A stretch of 64,000 bases of DNA, from the NCBI GenBank assembly GCA_021234155.1, contig JAJEKV010000005.1, positions 27,988,689-28,052,688 on the forward strand, written 5' to 3'. The notes beneath the pieces are model-generated. The model was not told the origin of the DNA, did not search any database, and was given only the letters and a program-made list of their open reading frames with translations. A program made the translations under genes and the position numbers. Every line of letters begins with the position of its first letter. The stretch's first letter is position 1. Origin of the DNA: Isoetes taiwanensis. Lineage: Eukaryota > Streptophyta > Lycopodiopsida > Isoetales > Isoetaceae. Of this stretch, positions 20,921 to 33,409 are shown piece after piece.

Positions 20921-22482
20921 GGGTATGGTCACCATGTTCACAAGGTCGCCAGTCGCACCAAATTTCACGCGTCCCTCGATCTGTCAACTAATTTGTATAC
21001 CTAATATTGTATGTAACAACTTCTCCAAAGACATGGATACCAAAAAATATCAGGCTAGAAAGTTATAATGCCTTAAAGTAAAGGGGGTCTAGCATCCACC
21101 GTTGCGAGGCCCCTAACCACACGCGTGGTACTTTCGAGGCCGCCTTTGGCGAGGGTTATTACTGCCGGTGGCGATAAGTGCCACCTACCGCTGCAGGTGA
21201 ACCTGCGCTGGCCGTCTCTCGCGGTCGGGGCACATCAATATGCTCGGTGGGCCTAGATCGCGGGTATCTGAGGCCTCTGGCGCCCGACTATCGATCATTA
21301 TCTGCTTGACTATCGAGGAACACGCCAATAGTCATCGTTGCCTTTTAGCCCTCCTCGCGCCAAAATTCGAGCGATTTTTCCACTTTGCAATAAAAAATCG
21401 CATCCAAATTGGCGAAACGGTCTGCCTCATCAGGAAGAAAGGTAATTTGGCTTTAAAAGCGGATTTTTGAAATCGAAGCCCGGCCAGCATGCGGAATGAG
21501 CATCATTACGGTTACTAGTTTAAATTGAGCTTTCGACTAGCCACTATTCCATTACGCTCAAGCATCCGGGGCCCCAAAGCGTCCGGAGGTGGCGGCCGAT
21601 GGTCGGTTGGTTTGGTGTGGTGCCAGCGACTTGGCGTTTTTCGTGCAGCATAGAAAAAGTCACCATGGATCCGAGGAGAACCAGCTATCCGGTTGGGATC
21701 TAGGTGGGATCCTCGCTCCTCACGTGATCCATGGTGACTTCTTCTATCGAATGAAAAAACGCCAAGTATGGGCACCCGACACCAAATACAATAACCGACT
21801 ACCTCCGATGCTTGGGGTCCCCGGATGCTTTGAGCCGAATGGAATAGTGGCTGGTCGAGCTCTCAATTTAAACTAGTAACCGTAATGATGCCCCCTTCGC
21901 TGCACTGGCGGTTCAATTTCCAAAAAATCGCTTTTAAAGCCAAATTACCTTTCTTCTAGATGAGGGTAGAATGTTCGCCAAATTTAGATGCGCATTTGGG
22001 ATTGCGCAGAAAAAAAATCGGCTAATTTTGGCGAGGAGGGCAAAAAAAAGGCAATCTGACCATTGGAAGGTACCGATAGTCGGGCGATACATTGGCCGGG
22101 TGCCGTAGGCCTCGCATTACGGCATTCAGGCCCACCGATATTACTGGATGTGGCCCGACCGCGAGAGACGGTCGTGTGCAGGTTCACCTGCGCACGGGCA
22201 GGTGGCTTTATAGCGCCACCGTAAAGCAATAACCCCGCCAAAGGTGGCCTCGAGTATCACGCAGTTGTGGTTAGGGCCCGCCGACGGGGACGCTAGACCC
22301 CCCTTACTTTAAGGCACCATAACTTTCTAGCTTAGTGTCCATGTCTTTGGAGAAATTGTTACATACAACATTAGGTATTCAAATTAGTTGACGGATCGAG
22401 GGACGCGTGAAATCCGGCTGCACTACTGGGCCAATTTGGGCCAATTTGCCTCTTAAGGGCGTGGAACATGGCAACCATACCC
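20921..22482. mobile_element. foldback element F1
   Basis: This is a 1.56-kb near-palindrome. The outer ends read GGGTATGGTC.CCATGTT and its complement, and the arms pair inward for about 750 bases to a centre near 21,690 ('CACCATGGATC...GATCCATGGTG'). Internal landmarks recur in both arms: 'tttggagaa.ttgttacatac', 'aaagtaa.ggggtctag', 'accgtaatgatgc' and 'aaagccaaattacctttct'. TA flanks both ends. Long inverted arms without coding capacity fit a foldback or a non-autonomous long-TIR DNA transposon. Open frames within it have no family resemblance. Related copies are at 35.5 and 53.9 kb. Confidence 0.8.
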
Positions 22483-24185
22483 TAATTTCATTGCCTTTAT
22501 TTTCTTACTTCAGGGTGTCAGCCAATACCGGGTTTTTCGTTGGGATGAAATTCACATATTAAGAACGCCAGGATTTTCGTTACAATTGAGAATGTCTAAT
22601 TAGGTATATAAAGTTGTTTGATATAAATTGTTTTGAAATTATCCTTATAAATTGTTTTTCTCTTTCGAGCTTGTTAGTGATCAGAACTTTTGCACTTTGT
22701 CCAAAGTGACTTCAAGTCTTGGCGTATAAAGGCTATCATGGAACGTCCTTAGTGCACATTGTATATTACCAATTGCAATCAGTAAATGCCGACATTTGTC
22801 GATGATTTTTTTGTACATGGCAGTTCGGTTTTGATTGCTATATAAATTGGAGAGGTCTCTTTAGTTAGTATTAGAATAGATGTTGAGTCTATTTTTTGCT
22901 TAGTGGGAGTGATATATTGAAATTGTTAGCACGTCTACTTCCTGCACCATGCAAGCATATCGCGAATAAGTTTTATGTTCAACTTGCATTTGCATTTGCA
23001 TTTTAGTTGATGCATAGAATATGACAGATTCTCTTTACGCAAGTTCAACTTGGAGAGAAATTAGTAAACAACGGAACATGCCTCTTAATGGAGTAAATTT
23101 TAATCAAGTACGATGCATTATGTGTTTGCATTTGCTTGTAGGAAAATGATTTTATGCACATAGAATAGCATTGCTGGCATCATCGGATCTGAAATTGCTT
23201 TTGTTTTTTGGCTTTGTTCTGTGCCATTGAGATGTCTTGAAATTCTTTCTGCAGGAAAAGGAGGCAACAAACATTGAAAAACATAAGCTGGAATTTTCTG
23301 AGTTGATGATGAGGTACTATCAGAAGTTGGAAATAATATATCTGCTAATTGATACATGGCTAGGGATGCCATATAGACATTGACATAAATGTAGGGGAAC
23401 TCTTTGTCAACATGTCTTGCATCAGAGGGCTTTTGCTACAAAATAGATAAAGCGTATTTCACATGTGATAGAAAATGCCTTAGATGTTCTTAGTGATGAG
23501 TAGATTGGTAAAAGAGACCAGCATTTCTTGTTGGCAAGTACTCCAATTTATCTGATTCCCAGCTAGAGGAAATGGTTAGACTTGAGCTTGGCGAGTGGTT
23601 TGGTGGATCGTTTGCGTCTTCACTTGAAATGCTTCGAATTTACATAATTCCTTATGCACAGCCCGATCAGAGGCCACCCACGATTTTGAAAAAAGAAGTC
23701 AGAGTGTTGCACAACGAGTTTGCCATTGCCAAGGAGAGCTCTGCGCTGGGTTAGCCAAGGCAATTTGTTGCCATGGGGTTTCTTGCACATTATTCATAAC
23801 AAGCTCTAGGAACATCATAGAACATTGCTACATTTCAATTCATTATAGTACATAGGTCACATGATGTTTCCAACTTGGGGAGTGGGAAACCTCAGCTTAG
23901 ACCTCAAAATCGAGGGGGATGTAGCTTGCATTGGCGTTCCTTGAATGCTTTTGCATTTTTAATGCTTCTATAGTTGGCCATACAATGCAGCTGACCCGAT
24001 GGATGGTTGTGAGACAAAGATTTCGGCCAGGGTTTTTCTTTTTGCCTTGTTTTTTTGTGTCAAGTGCCGCATCCAGGTAGAACACTTTATTTTCATCGTG
24101 GGTGCATTTTTTTTCTGTATACAAATGCGATTTTGTTCAAGTTAGAATGTCTGTTTGTTGTTATCAACAGAGATTGCTAAGGACT
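22483..24185. other. unassigned stretch with possible exon remnants
   Basis: Two short plus-strand segments look protein-like: near 23,265 'NIEKHKLEFSELMMRYYQKL' and at 23,572-23,754 'RLELGEWFGGSFASSLEMLR' followed by 'IYIIPYAQPDQRPPTILKKE'. Their composition suggests conserved exons of a decayed gene, but I cannot name the family. The rest is AT-rich. Confidence 0.35.
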
Positions 24186-25499
24186 GAAAGCAACCAAGTG
24201 GTTGCACTCAGCAATCATGTCCTCAAAAGATGATGCGCTAAAGAATTATGCCTATACCCAAAGACACTATTTTGGGCCTTGTTCAAGAGTGCACAAAACT
24301 TCAAGACTGGAAGTCGCCAGGTGTGTGTACGTTTGATGGTCTATAATTCATTAGATCGTTTCTCTCTTGTCAGACCATCTAATTCGATAAATTGGGGCAT
24401 ATGGAAGCCTTGGTGAAACAAATCAATCATTGAACAAGGTTGTGGGTCCAAGCCGGTATCATGGAATACAATTATTAATGCCCCATGCCAAGCTTAGAAA
24501 ATGAGATGGCCCTTCAATTCTATGATGAAATCCAGCGCGACGGCTCAAGAGCGGAGATAAATACATATTTTTTAGCATCTTAAAGGCATGCAAAGATAGA
24601 GCAAACCGGGAACATTCATGAGCAAATAATCAATATCGGAATAGGATGTGATGTTGTGGTAGGGACAAGTTTTGTTGATTTATATGCGAAATTTGGAAAC
24701 CTTGAGGAAGCACGCAACATCTTTGACAGGTTGCCTCAAGTCTCTGGGGTCCATCATATGTCCTCATGGACGCTGCCAATGTGGCGTGCCATAAAAGACT
24801 ATCTATCTATCTCATAGGAACTTGATGACATAGAATGCCATGATAGGAGGATATGCACAACTTGGTGAAGGCTTTCTGGCTTTGGAATGCCATGAAAAGA
24901 TGCAAGGTGATAGCTTGCAAGCGTAACAAAGTGACCTTTTGAACATTCTAAAGGAATGTGGTAGCATTTGTGCAATAGAGCATGGCGGTGCATCCATGAA
25001 CAAGTCATTCAGCCCGCCTTCAATCGACATCGCTGGGAACTACCCCCGATTGATATATATGGAAAATAAGAGAAGGTGGACAAGGCACATAGATTTTTTG
25101 ACACGTTGCCCTATGGTGGCATGGAATGCAATGATTGCAAGTTATGTGCAATGTGGAGATGGTACTGTTGCTTTGAAATGCTTGGGACATGCAGCAGAAG
25201 GCGATAAAGCCTTGCAGAGTGACTTTTATTACCATTCTAAAAGCATGCAGCACCTTGGATATAATTGAGCAAGGATGGTACATTTATAATTAAATAATTG
25301 ATTTTGGATTTGAACATGACATTGTTGTGGGAAACACTTGTTAGTATGTATGCTAACCATGGTAGATTTGAGGAAGCATATAAAATCTTTGATTAGATTG
25401 TCAAACCAAATGTGGTGGCTTGGAGTGCACTGATCGAAGGATATGCCATGCATGGTGAAGGCTGCCTTGCTCTAAGATGCTTCGAGGACATGCAACTAT

Positions 25500-25827
25500 T
25501 GAAAAGGAAAACGGATGATAGAGAAAGCAGATCGATAGATAAATGAAGTACAACTAATCAGATTGATATAGAGAAATGGAGTACAACTAGTCAGGCCTGA
25601 ATAGGCCGAATGATCGACGAACTGAGATAACCAAACAAAGAGCTTTTAAGCAATAACAAGCACACTGAATCTAGGAACCGATAAATAGGACGTCCTTCTT
25701 TCTTTTTTTATAGTCGGGTCGGATCTATTAAGGGTACTTCTATTTGTGAAACTTATCGTGACCAGCAGCGGAGAATCTTCTAACAAACTTTGTAACAAAC
25801 CTATATGTTGATCGGCTCAATATCTCA
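25500..25827 (-). repeat. 3' LTR of copia element
   Basis: This 328-base direct repeat is the partner of 29,902-30,239. Shared landmarks include 'aatgaagtacaactaat', 'aaccaaacaaagagctttta' and 'gctgatcggctcaatatctca'-like ends. Confidence 0.85.
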
Positions 25828-26023
25828 ACACCCCACTCGCAGTAGATAGATCAGCTTGACTGGTAAAATAAAAGCCCCCACTTAGAGACAAGCGGGTAAC
25901 GTAGACCAACCGCGTTTTGGACCGCCAGAGTCAATTTTGGGGATCCAAGTGGCTTGGTGAGCATGTCGGGGGCATAGTTTCGTATGGGCAATGGGCTAAT
26001 GAAATATCGAGTTTGAAACATGA

Positions 26024-26990
26024 TCACAGCGGAGAAAATGGAAGCTTAATGTCAATATGTTTTCGGGCGGGTGGTTGATAGGGTTGTGAGCAACGCAATG
26101 GCACCTTGGTCGCCATTATAAATAGAAATTTGGAGAGGATTTGAAGGTTCGGACTAGTAATGAGAGCACGTAGCGAGAGGGCTTCCCCGGTAGCATGAGC
26201 AAGGCTTATATATTCCGCCGCTGGTTGACAAGGCAATGCACTTCGTTTGGAGCTGGCCCATGTTATAGCTGCTCTTGCACGACAAAATACATAACCAAAG
26301 ACAGACTTCCGATCTTGGGAGTCTCCTACCAATCAACATCGTAAATCCGAAGAGTGCTGCCCCACTTGCTTGATACAAAGAGACCATGGTGAAGAGTTCC
26401 GCCGAGATATTGGAGTGTTCATTTAAGGGCCATACAATGAGATTGTTTTGGATCGGGCCGTAAAACGGGTGGAGTTTGCAAATGGGAAAGGCGAGATCAG
26501 GTCTAGTTGCTTGAGCAAATGGGTTGAGGGAACCTATAATGGAGCGAGAGTGGTCTCGAAAAAGTAATGAAAATCGGAGAGCAAGGAGGATCCGTGGGAA
26601 AGGAGATGTGTGGTAAGCATTACAATGGAGGAGCCGATGATAGGATAGATACCCCGCAGTATTTGTGCTGGTTTAGAAACAGAGTCCTGGATGAATATGG
26701 TCGTGATGGGAGTTGTATGCCAAGGAAATAGTGAGCCCTCGACCAAGATCTTTCATAGAGAAATGTTTGGATAACTGGTGTTTGAGGCACGCAAGATAAG
26801 CAATGGGATGAGTCAAGAAGGAGGTCGCCTACATATACTGCAAGAATGATAGGAAATGGAGTGATTTGGAAATAAAGGCTAGTGTCAGCTGGAGATATAT
26901 CAAAGCCAAGGTCACGAAGAACAGATCTTAAAGTATGATACCACGGTGATGCTTGCCGGAGCCCATAGAGTGCTTTATGAAGTCCGCAAA
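26024..26990 (-). pseudogene. copia RNase H and C-terminal RT remnants
   Basis: The frame at 26,332-26,024 reads 'VGDSQDRKSVFGYVFCRARA' then 'AITWASSKRSALPCQPAAEY', the conserved RNase H end of copia polyproteins. The first acidic residue is embedded as 'VGDSQDRKS'. Between 26,390 and 26,990 the reverse transcriptase is in short, shifted frames and its YVDD motif could not be read with confidence. Confidence 0.75.
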
Positions 26991-27797
26991 CTAAGTTAGG
27001 AGGAATTGTGAGGCCGTCTGGAGGTTCGAGTAGACCTCTTCTTGCAGTGCACCATGAAGAAATGCATTGTGAACATCCATTTGACGAATCTGAAATTTGT
27101 GAACAACTGCATAAGCGAGAAGAGCACGAATTGTGGAAAGACGAGCGACTGGAGCAAATGTTTCGTCAAAATCAATCCCTTCGATTTGGCTGAAACCTTT
27201 GGCCACAAACCTTGCTTTAAATCTTTCAGCTGTACCATTGCTGGAATATTTGAGTTTGTATACCCATCTGCTTCCAACAACTGAATGATGATTAGGCCTT
27301 GAGACAATGGACCATGTGCCATTCTTGTCAATAGATTCGAGTTCAGCCTTCATGGCTTGCTGCCACTGATTGGATTGAGCACTGTTCATGGCATCTTTAT
27401 AGTTTCTAGGCTCCACAATCTGATCAAATGTTAACATGAGGTAATCTACAGTCCATGCAGGAGGACGTCTATGGCGGATTAGACGGGTAGTAACTGGAGT
27501 TTCTATGGGAGGCAAAGAAGGAGGAGTATCAGGAGAGATACCGGTGGGTGGAGGTGTCATATTGGGTGTAGAATCATGCACTGGAGAATCAAGAGAAGCT
27601 GGAGTTGGAAAAGATTCATGGCTATCAGGCAAATTGATTTTAGAAAGGATTTCAATGAGAGAGGATCTTAGAATTGAGCAGGAAAGATTGCATGATTCGG
27701 ATTCATTGAAGGCTGCATTTGGACTGACTATGAGACATTGAGAAGTGAGATCATAGAATCTATAGGCTTTATGGGAGCTGCTATAACCAATGAACAT
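26991..27797 (-). pseudogene. copia integrase C-terminus and RT N-terminal part
   Basis: A 268-codon open stretch begins 'MFIGYSSSHKAYRFYDLTSQ', typical of the region after the integrase core. It continues through a Pro-rich linker to 'NQWQQAMKAELESIDKNGTW', 'VGSRWVYKLKYSSNGTAERF' and 'QMDVHNAFLHGALQEEVY'. This is the start of the copia reverse transcriptase domain, with the catalytic Asp of 'QMDVHNAFLHG' present. It is cut at its end by a frameshift. Confidence 0.88.
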
Positions 27798-27989
27798 ACT
27801 GAAGGTGGAAGTCCTTTGGGACTAAGTTTGTAGGCTTTGCATCCAAAGATCTCTTGAGGGTGGTGGTGTGAGACAGGCTGTTGAGTCCATACTTCATCTG
27901 GAATGGCATGATTTAAGGCTTTATGGGGGTCTAGATTGATCAGATATGTGGCTGTTTGTATGGCTTCCCCCAAAATTGATGAGGGACAT

Positions 27990-28724
27990 TCATGGAAGCA
28001 AGAAGAGTACGGGCCATTTCAAGCAAAGTTCGATTTGCCCTTTCAGCTCGACCATTTTGTTCGGACATGTGGGAGATGATAGTTCATGGTGGATCCCAAT
28101 TTGTAAAAGAGATTTTTGAAGGCATTGAGGTGCTTCGCCATCTCCATCCATTCGGAGGATGGCAATGGGGCTGGCCATAATCATTTCAGAAAGAGTTTTG
28201 AAATTTGTGAAAGACATGAATGTTTCGCTCTTGGCCCTCAGAAGATAAGTGAACAGCTTTCTGAAGTAATCATCAAGGATCACAAGAATGTACTTGGCAC
28301 GTCCAAAAGTGGGATAGCGGACTGGTCCAATCAAATCAGCATGCACAAGTGCAAGACAACGAGATGCTCTGGAAGAAGGCGGAAAGATGGCTCGAGTTAT
28401 CTTGCATTGGAGACATGCATTGCATGCATGATTTGTTGGAGATAAGTGGCAGATATGACCGGTTTTGTTGAGATGCTGAATGCGGTTGATATTGAGATGC
28501 CCAAGTCTTTGATGCCACAGATTGTGTGGCTCTTGATCAGTGCTAATGTTGACTTGCTCCTCTAGTGGAAGATGGCACAGACTTCCATAACGGGTACCAA
28601 TCAAGATGCACTTCCTATTAGTATAAAAAATTTGACACTCTTGCTTCTGAAACTGTACTTTGAGCCCTGCATCTGTAATCTTGCTAATTGATAACAAAAT
28701 CTTGGTCAGTCCAGGGACATGCAA
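27990..28724 (-). pseudogene. copia pre-integrase and integrase core
   Basis: The 244-codon frame includes 'LWHQRLGHLNINRIQHLNKT' with the HHCC zinc region ('CNACLQCKITRAIFP'). The integrase core opening reads 'LVHADLIGPVRYPTFGRAKY' and then 'ILVILDDYFRK'. The next catalytic region, normally 'RSDNGGE', reads 'LRMDGDGEAPQ' and is damaged. The second half ends in a shifted frame. Confidence 0.85.
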
Positions 28725-28790
28725 GACATTTGTAACATACTTCTTGGATCCATTTGGAAGAGAGAAGGAGATGATGCCAATACCAATACC

Positions 28791-29795
28791 TTATTGCTGA
28801 GAATCATCTCCCATTCGAACTACTCTGGGTGGAGATAAGAGTTTGTACTCCACAAAGAATTGTTGATTTGGGGTCATATGCGAGGTTGCTCTGGAATTTA
28901 AATACCATGACAGGTTGTCATATGAATCATGGGAATCTCGGCTGGTGAAGAGATACTCAGACTCATAAATAGTGATATTACTGTGCTCCTCTGGTGCTGC
29001 GATTTGCTTGGTGGAAGGAATAGGAACCTGAGTGGGTGTAGGCAAAAGAGGAGCAGTGGTAGTACCACATTCACGAGCATAATGGCCAAGCAATTGGCAT
29101 TTGAAGCATTTGATCTTACTTTTATCAGTGCGTGGACGTCGAGGCGCATTGGGATTTCTTCTGGCATTTGCAAATTGGAATGAATCATCCTTGATGGGTG
29201 AGCTGGTCTCTTTTCTCAGGTCTTTCAGCCGGATGCGATCAATGGTGGCCTCAAAGTGAAATTCTTCAAGTTTCCCTTCAAGGAACGTAACAAGATTGCT
29301 GTAAGATGGGGGCAAACTATTTAGCAACACACAAACCTTCTCATCCTCTGATATGATGGCTCCTGTGGCCGCCAGATCATCCAAAATATCCTTCATGTTA
29401 CGAATATGAAGATCTATATCATCCCCTTCACGCAATGCATCTTTTTCTGAGCAAGACCACGATTCAGCGAGTGGCAAATGCGTATCGTTTGGTCAAAGAT
29501 TTCCCATGCTTCTCTCTTTGTGGCGGCATCTTTTACCGTTTTTGGCAAAAGTGTCTCTCAAGCTTCCACAAATTAGAATCTTGGCCTTGGGGTCCACGAG
29601 CCTCCATTGCTCTAGAGTCCTCCTGCTCCTTAAGGATTTTATAGAATCCTTCTTGGGTTCTCTTCTTGAGCCACGGGTTTCACTAATTGCCGAGATTCTT
29701 ATCTTCGAATCATCGCATCCTTCACTTCGACAAATGGAAGTTTTTTTTCTTGAAGTGGTCCACCATTCTCCATTAGCTTGCGTATTCGCATACAT
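28791..29795 (-). pseudogene. copia gag and protease remnant
   Basis: Gag starts near 29,770 ('MENGGPLQEKKLPFVEVKDA', the substrate-like N-terminus) and shifts frame. It is clear from 29,477 on: 'LNSLPPSYSNLVTFLEG', a zinc knuckle 'CFKCQLLGHYAREC', then the protease region 'YLNSRATSHMTPNQQFF'. The protease active site, normally D-S-G-A, reads N-S-R-A and is therefore inactive. Confidence 0.85.
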
Positions 29796-29901
29796 GCTTG
29801 CTTAGAGGAAGAAAGAAAAAGAAAGTAATGGGTAAGAAAAAAGGAAAAATGTGCGGCGATCGATGCGGATTGATCGGAGGTGGCGTGGGCCCATAACCTA
29901 T

Positions 29902-30239
29902 TGAAAAGGAAAAGCGGATGATAAAAAAGCATTGATAGATAAATGAAGTACAACTAATTAGATTGATATAGAGAAATGGAGTACAACTAGTCAGGCTGAA
30001 TAGGCCTAGGATGATCGAACCGAGATAACCAAACAAAGAGCTTTTAAGCAAGAACAAAGCGATGAATCAGGGGAACCGATAAATAGGGCGTCCTTCTTCC
30101 TGGGATCTATTAATGCAGGTACTTCTATTTGTGGAACTTATCATGACTGCTGGTGGAGAATCTTCTAACAAACTTGTAACGTGGAGAACCTTCTAACAAA
30201 CTTGTAACAAACCTATATGCTGATCGGCTCAATATCTCA
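29902..30239 (-). repeat. 5' LTR of copia element
   Basis: This 338-base direct repeat is the partner of 25,500-25,827. It contains a small internal duplication, 'gaaccttctaacaaacttgt' occurring twice, that the other LTR lacks. Confidence 0.85.
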
Positions 30240-30645
30240 ATAAAGAAACATGAAGGCATAGAGCCTTGCAAGGTAACATTTCTAAGTACTTCAAAAGCCT
30301 GCAGCAACATAGGTGCAATAGACCAAGGAAGGCAAGTTCATGAACATCTAGATCTTCTTGCATGCTGGATCTTCTTGGCCATGCAGGACACCTAGAGGAA
30401 GCTGAAAATTTTGCATCTTTAATGCATCCGGATATTGGTTGGAGAACATTGTTTTTGCTTTTGTAGAACATAAGACCATGTCGAGCTTAGCGACGTATTT
30501 GCTTTAACCAAAGTTGTCCCATTAGATCCCCCGCCATGCGAGGGCATATGTACTTATGTCAGACATTTATTCTGATTCTGGATTATGGGAGGAGGCCTTA
30601 AAGATAGATGAGCTCAGGCAACATGCATGCGCCTGGAAGAAATGT

Positions 30646-31508
30646 TGTTGGGCGAATTCCCCATATCCACCCAGCATAAGGGGGTGTGGCAAACACAAAA
30701 TTTTACTTCTGGAATAGAGAATAACCAAAGAAAATCTAGAACCAAGAACTTAAATTGGTGCACCAAAAATTAACTCTTTTGATAACAAGGAGGAATACAA
30801 AGCTTTGGGCAGATTTGGATGTGGAGGAGGCTCTCACCCTCCTCCTTGAGCTCTGCCACTAAGCCCATATAGGCTTACATTCTGCCACGAGCCAGAGAGG
30901 GAGAGCTTTTGTTTTTTCAAAATATTTATACAAATAAAATCTAATCCAGACCATCCAAGATCTTGGCACCACTTAATCTCAACCCTCCAACGCACCACTT
31001 AATCTCAACCTTCCATCTCCACCACTTCATCTTAACCCTCTATTGACACCACTTAATCTTGGCCTTTTATCCCAATCATACAATTTTAACCATTGCCCAA
31101 ACAATTAAGTATATGATCTTACAACGTTATGGTGCCATTGTTGACAAGTTGCCTTCAACACAAGGTCTAATCTCAAGTTGCCTTCAACACAAGGTCTAAT
31201 CTCCCCATGTTCCCTCTTGCAACTAATCTAACTTTCACCATAAAATCTTTGACCATTTATCACCATCATTTACCATTGCTCAAACAATTATGTGGTCTTC
31301 AACATTATGGCCTCAACGTTGACGAGTTGCCTTCAACACAAGGTCTAATCTCCCCATGTTCCCTCTTGCAACTAGTCTAACTTTACTACCACAAAATCTA
31401 GACCATTACATCATTGCCCAAACATTAAACAATAGTGGTTTTCTAATGTTGGCCAAATGTGCCAACATTTGAGCCAACATGAATGCCCAAACAAACATGG
31501 CCGGTCCC
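30646..31508 (+). repeat. LTR-like repeat copy A
   Basis: It starts TGTTGGGCGAATTCCCC and ends near 'acatggccggtc'. It contains a 'gaggaggctctcaccctcct' stem, a pyrimidine-rich block of 'ccacttaatctcaacc' units and repeated 'gttgccttcaacacaaggtc' units. Copy B (32,595-33,409) has the same order throughout, copy C (33,595-33,845) only the first 250 bases. TG start, size near 860 bases and direct repetition suggest an LTR, but the right end lacks a clear CA. Confidence 0.6.
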
Positions 31509-32594
31509 TTCGGCCAAAAACTTCAACTTCAAAATATATGGGGCAAAGGAGCAATTCGAAAGGAAATAAATATGATGAAGCACCAAGGATTAAAGTTTTA
31601 AATGAAATGGGTGGATAGCAAGTGAGGTTATCAGCCATATGAAACGAAAAGGGCAAAGAATAGAATAGAATAGAATATGGAAGAAAAGCAACGGGAGAGT
31701 ACTTAGATATGGCGGAGCCATTCCCTACAGTCCGGCGGTGGAGGAGATGGGGAAAGCTGCAGAGCAGTCGAGTTTGTGTAGGCAAGAAGGAGGGCATCAG
31801 AGAAACAGGTGAAAAGCTTTCCCTTGATTCAAAGATATGGCATGTGTTTCTTGCAAATCTGGCCTTTGCATTGCAGGTAAGCATAGAAAAGCAGAGCAAT
31901 AGAATACATGGCTATGGCAGAATTTTGGCACATTCGGCAGGAAAGGATCTGGGTCTGAGAGCAATGTGCTTCGGAATGCCAAAGAAAAGCAGACAAATCT
32001 TATTCTGACCATATTATTTCGTTGCAGATCTGCCAGACCAGAACAATAGCTATGGCTGTTAGCATAATTTCTGCAGCATATATGGCAAGCACATGCTCTA
32101 GGTTCTTTTACACATGCGGCTAGAATGGCAAGAATCATAGAGCAAAGAAAATAGGCATGGCAGAGCATTGATTGGATGCTGCTATATTCGTTTTGACTCA
32201 TATATAATTGAAACCACCATGATAGTTTCTTCAGTTACTCTTTGCTTCAAGACCAGGTACTGCTCCATCTAAAATTCTCAGCGATCACAGATTATTTGGG
32301 AAAGAAAACCCCTGCTCATTTACTCATAAAGCTCATGAAACTGCATGGGTCTTTCAGAATATGACTCTGCTGCACCTGCTCTTCCAAGAAATCACGAACC
32401 AGGATTCTGCCCAAAGCTTTGTATTCCTCCTTGTTATCAAAAGAGTTAATTTTTGGTGCACCAATTTAAGTTCTTAGTTCTAGATTTTCTTTGGTTATTC
32501 TCTATTCCAGAAGTAAAATTTTGTGTTTGCCACACCCTTTATCTTTGGGTGGATATGGGAATTCGCCCAACATAAATGGTTTAGGAACCATTTA
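31509..32594 (+). mobile_element. interior of a non-autonomous LTR-like element
   Basis: About 1.1 kb between copies A and B lacks gag or pol. It holds an (AGAAT)n run at 31,657-31,677 and a segment, 31,830-32,008, that recurs inverted at 33,410-33,592. A reversed piece of the repeat's start lies at 32,425-32,572, head to head with copy B. A 99-codon frame at 31,709-32,008 is not recognised. Confidence 0.5.
32425..32572 (-). repeat. inverted start of the LTR-like repeat
   Basis: The reverse complement begins TGTTGGGCGAATTCCC and continues through 'cttctggaatagagaataac' like copies A and C. The bases up to copy B, 32,573-32,594, form the perfect palindrome TAAATGGTT-TAGG-AACCATTTA. Confidence 0.75.
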
Positions 32595-33409
32595 TGTTGG
32601 GCGAATTCCCCATATCCACCCAGCATAAGGGGGATGTGGCAAACACAGAATTTCTGAACCAGATAAAAGAGAAGAACACAAAAGAATTAAGAACTTTAAT
32701 TGATGCATCAAAACAGAATTTTTTTATGAGAAAACTGTGGAGTACAAAAGCTTCAGGCAGATTTTGACATGGAGGAGGCTCTCACCCTCCTCCTTGAGCT
32801 TTGCCACTAAGCCCAAATGAGGCACATTCCAGAGAGGGGTTTTTTTCTTTTTTTTCACAATATTTATACAACACAATGTTTAATCTAGGCCATTCTTATC
32901 ACCACTTAATCTAAACCCTACATTGCACCACTTAATCCACACCTTCCATCTCCACCACTTCATCTTCACCTTTTATTTCCACCACTTAATCTTAACCTTC
33001 CACTAAAATCAAACAATTTTAACCATTGCTCAAACAATTAAACATATGGTCTCACAACATTATGGTGCCTCTGTTGACAAGTTGCCTTCAACACGAGGTC
33101 TAATCTCCCCATGTTCCCTCTTGCAACTTATCTAACTTTCACCATAAAATCTTAAACCATCATCACCATCACTTACCATTGCCCAAACAAATAAATATAT
33201 GGTCTCACAACATTATGGTGGCTCTGTTGACAAGTTGCCTTCAACACGAGGTCCAATCTCCCCATGTTCCCTCTTGCAACTAGCCTAACTTTCACCACAA
33301 AATCTTGACCATTACATCATTGCCCAAACATTAAAAATAATGGTTTCTTAATGTTGGCCAAATGTGCCAACATTTGAGCCAACATGAATGCCCAAACAAA
33401 TACGGCCGG
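32595..33409 (+). repeat. LTR-like repeat copy B
   Basis: This is an 815-base relative of copy A with more divergence in the first 200 bases (a 'gaaccagataaaagagaag' variant). It keeps the pyrimidine-rich block and the two 'gttgccttcaacacgaggtc' units, and ends 'tacggccggtc'. Confidence 0.6.

Larger units (their letters stand above)
25500..30239 (-). mobile_element. full-length Ty1/copia element with two LTRs
   Basis: Direct LTRs lie at 25,500-25,827 and 29,902-30,239. In element orientation they begin TGAGATATTGAGCC and end CCTTTTCA. Between them, reading leftwards, are gag, protease, integrase, reverse transcriptase and RNase H in copia order. All are broken by stops or frameshifts. The element sits inside a PPR gene. 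The flanking five bases (ACTAT and ATAAA) do not match, so the target duplication is lost or the borders differ slightly. The sequence after the 5' LTR is GGTTATGGGCCCA, not the common iMet primer site. LTR differences (indels near 25,620 and 30,180) suggest an old insertion. Confidence 0.88.
24190..30480 (+). pseudogene. PPR pseudogene split by a copia element
   Basis: PPR units run from about 24,490 to 25,499 and resume at 30,240-30,480. Left-side pieces include 'VVVGTSFVDLYAKFGNLEEA' followed by 'RNIFDRLPQ', 'NAMIGGYAQLGEGFLALECH', 'MVAWNAMIASYVQCGDG', 'VVGNTLVSMYANHGRFEEAY' and 'VVAWSALIEGYAMHGEGCLA'. On the right, 'EGIEPCKVTFLSTSKACSNI' continues the same repeat after the insertion. Near 24,745-24,820 a LINE-tail-like piece with a (TATC)n end interrupts the reading. 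Frameshifts and stops are frequent. It belongs to the plant PLS-class RNA-binding family; no editing domain is seen. Confidence 0.8.

Noticed and set aside
21240-22241. Several ORFs inside foldback F1
   Set aside because: Mirror-image frames arise because the element is palindromic; no domain is seen.
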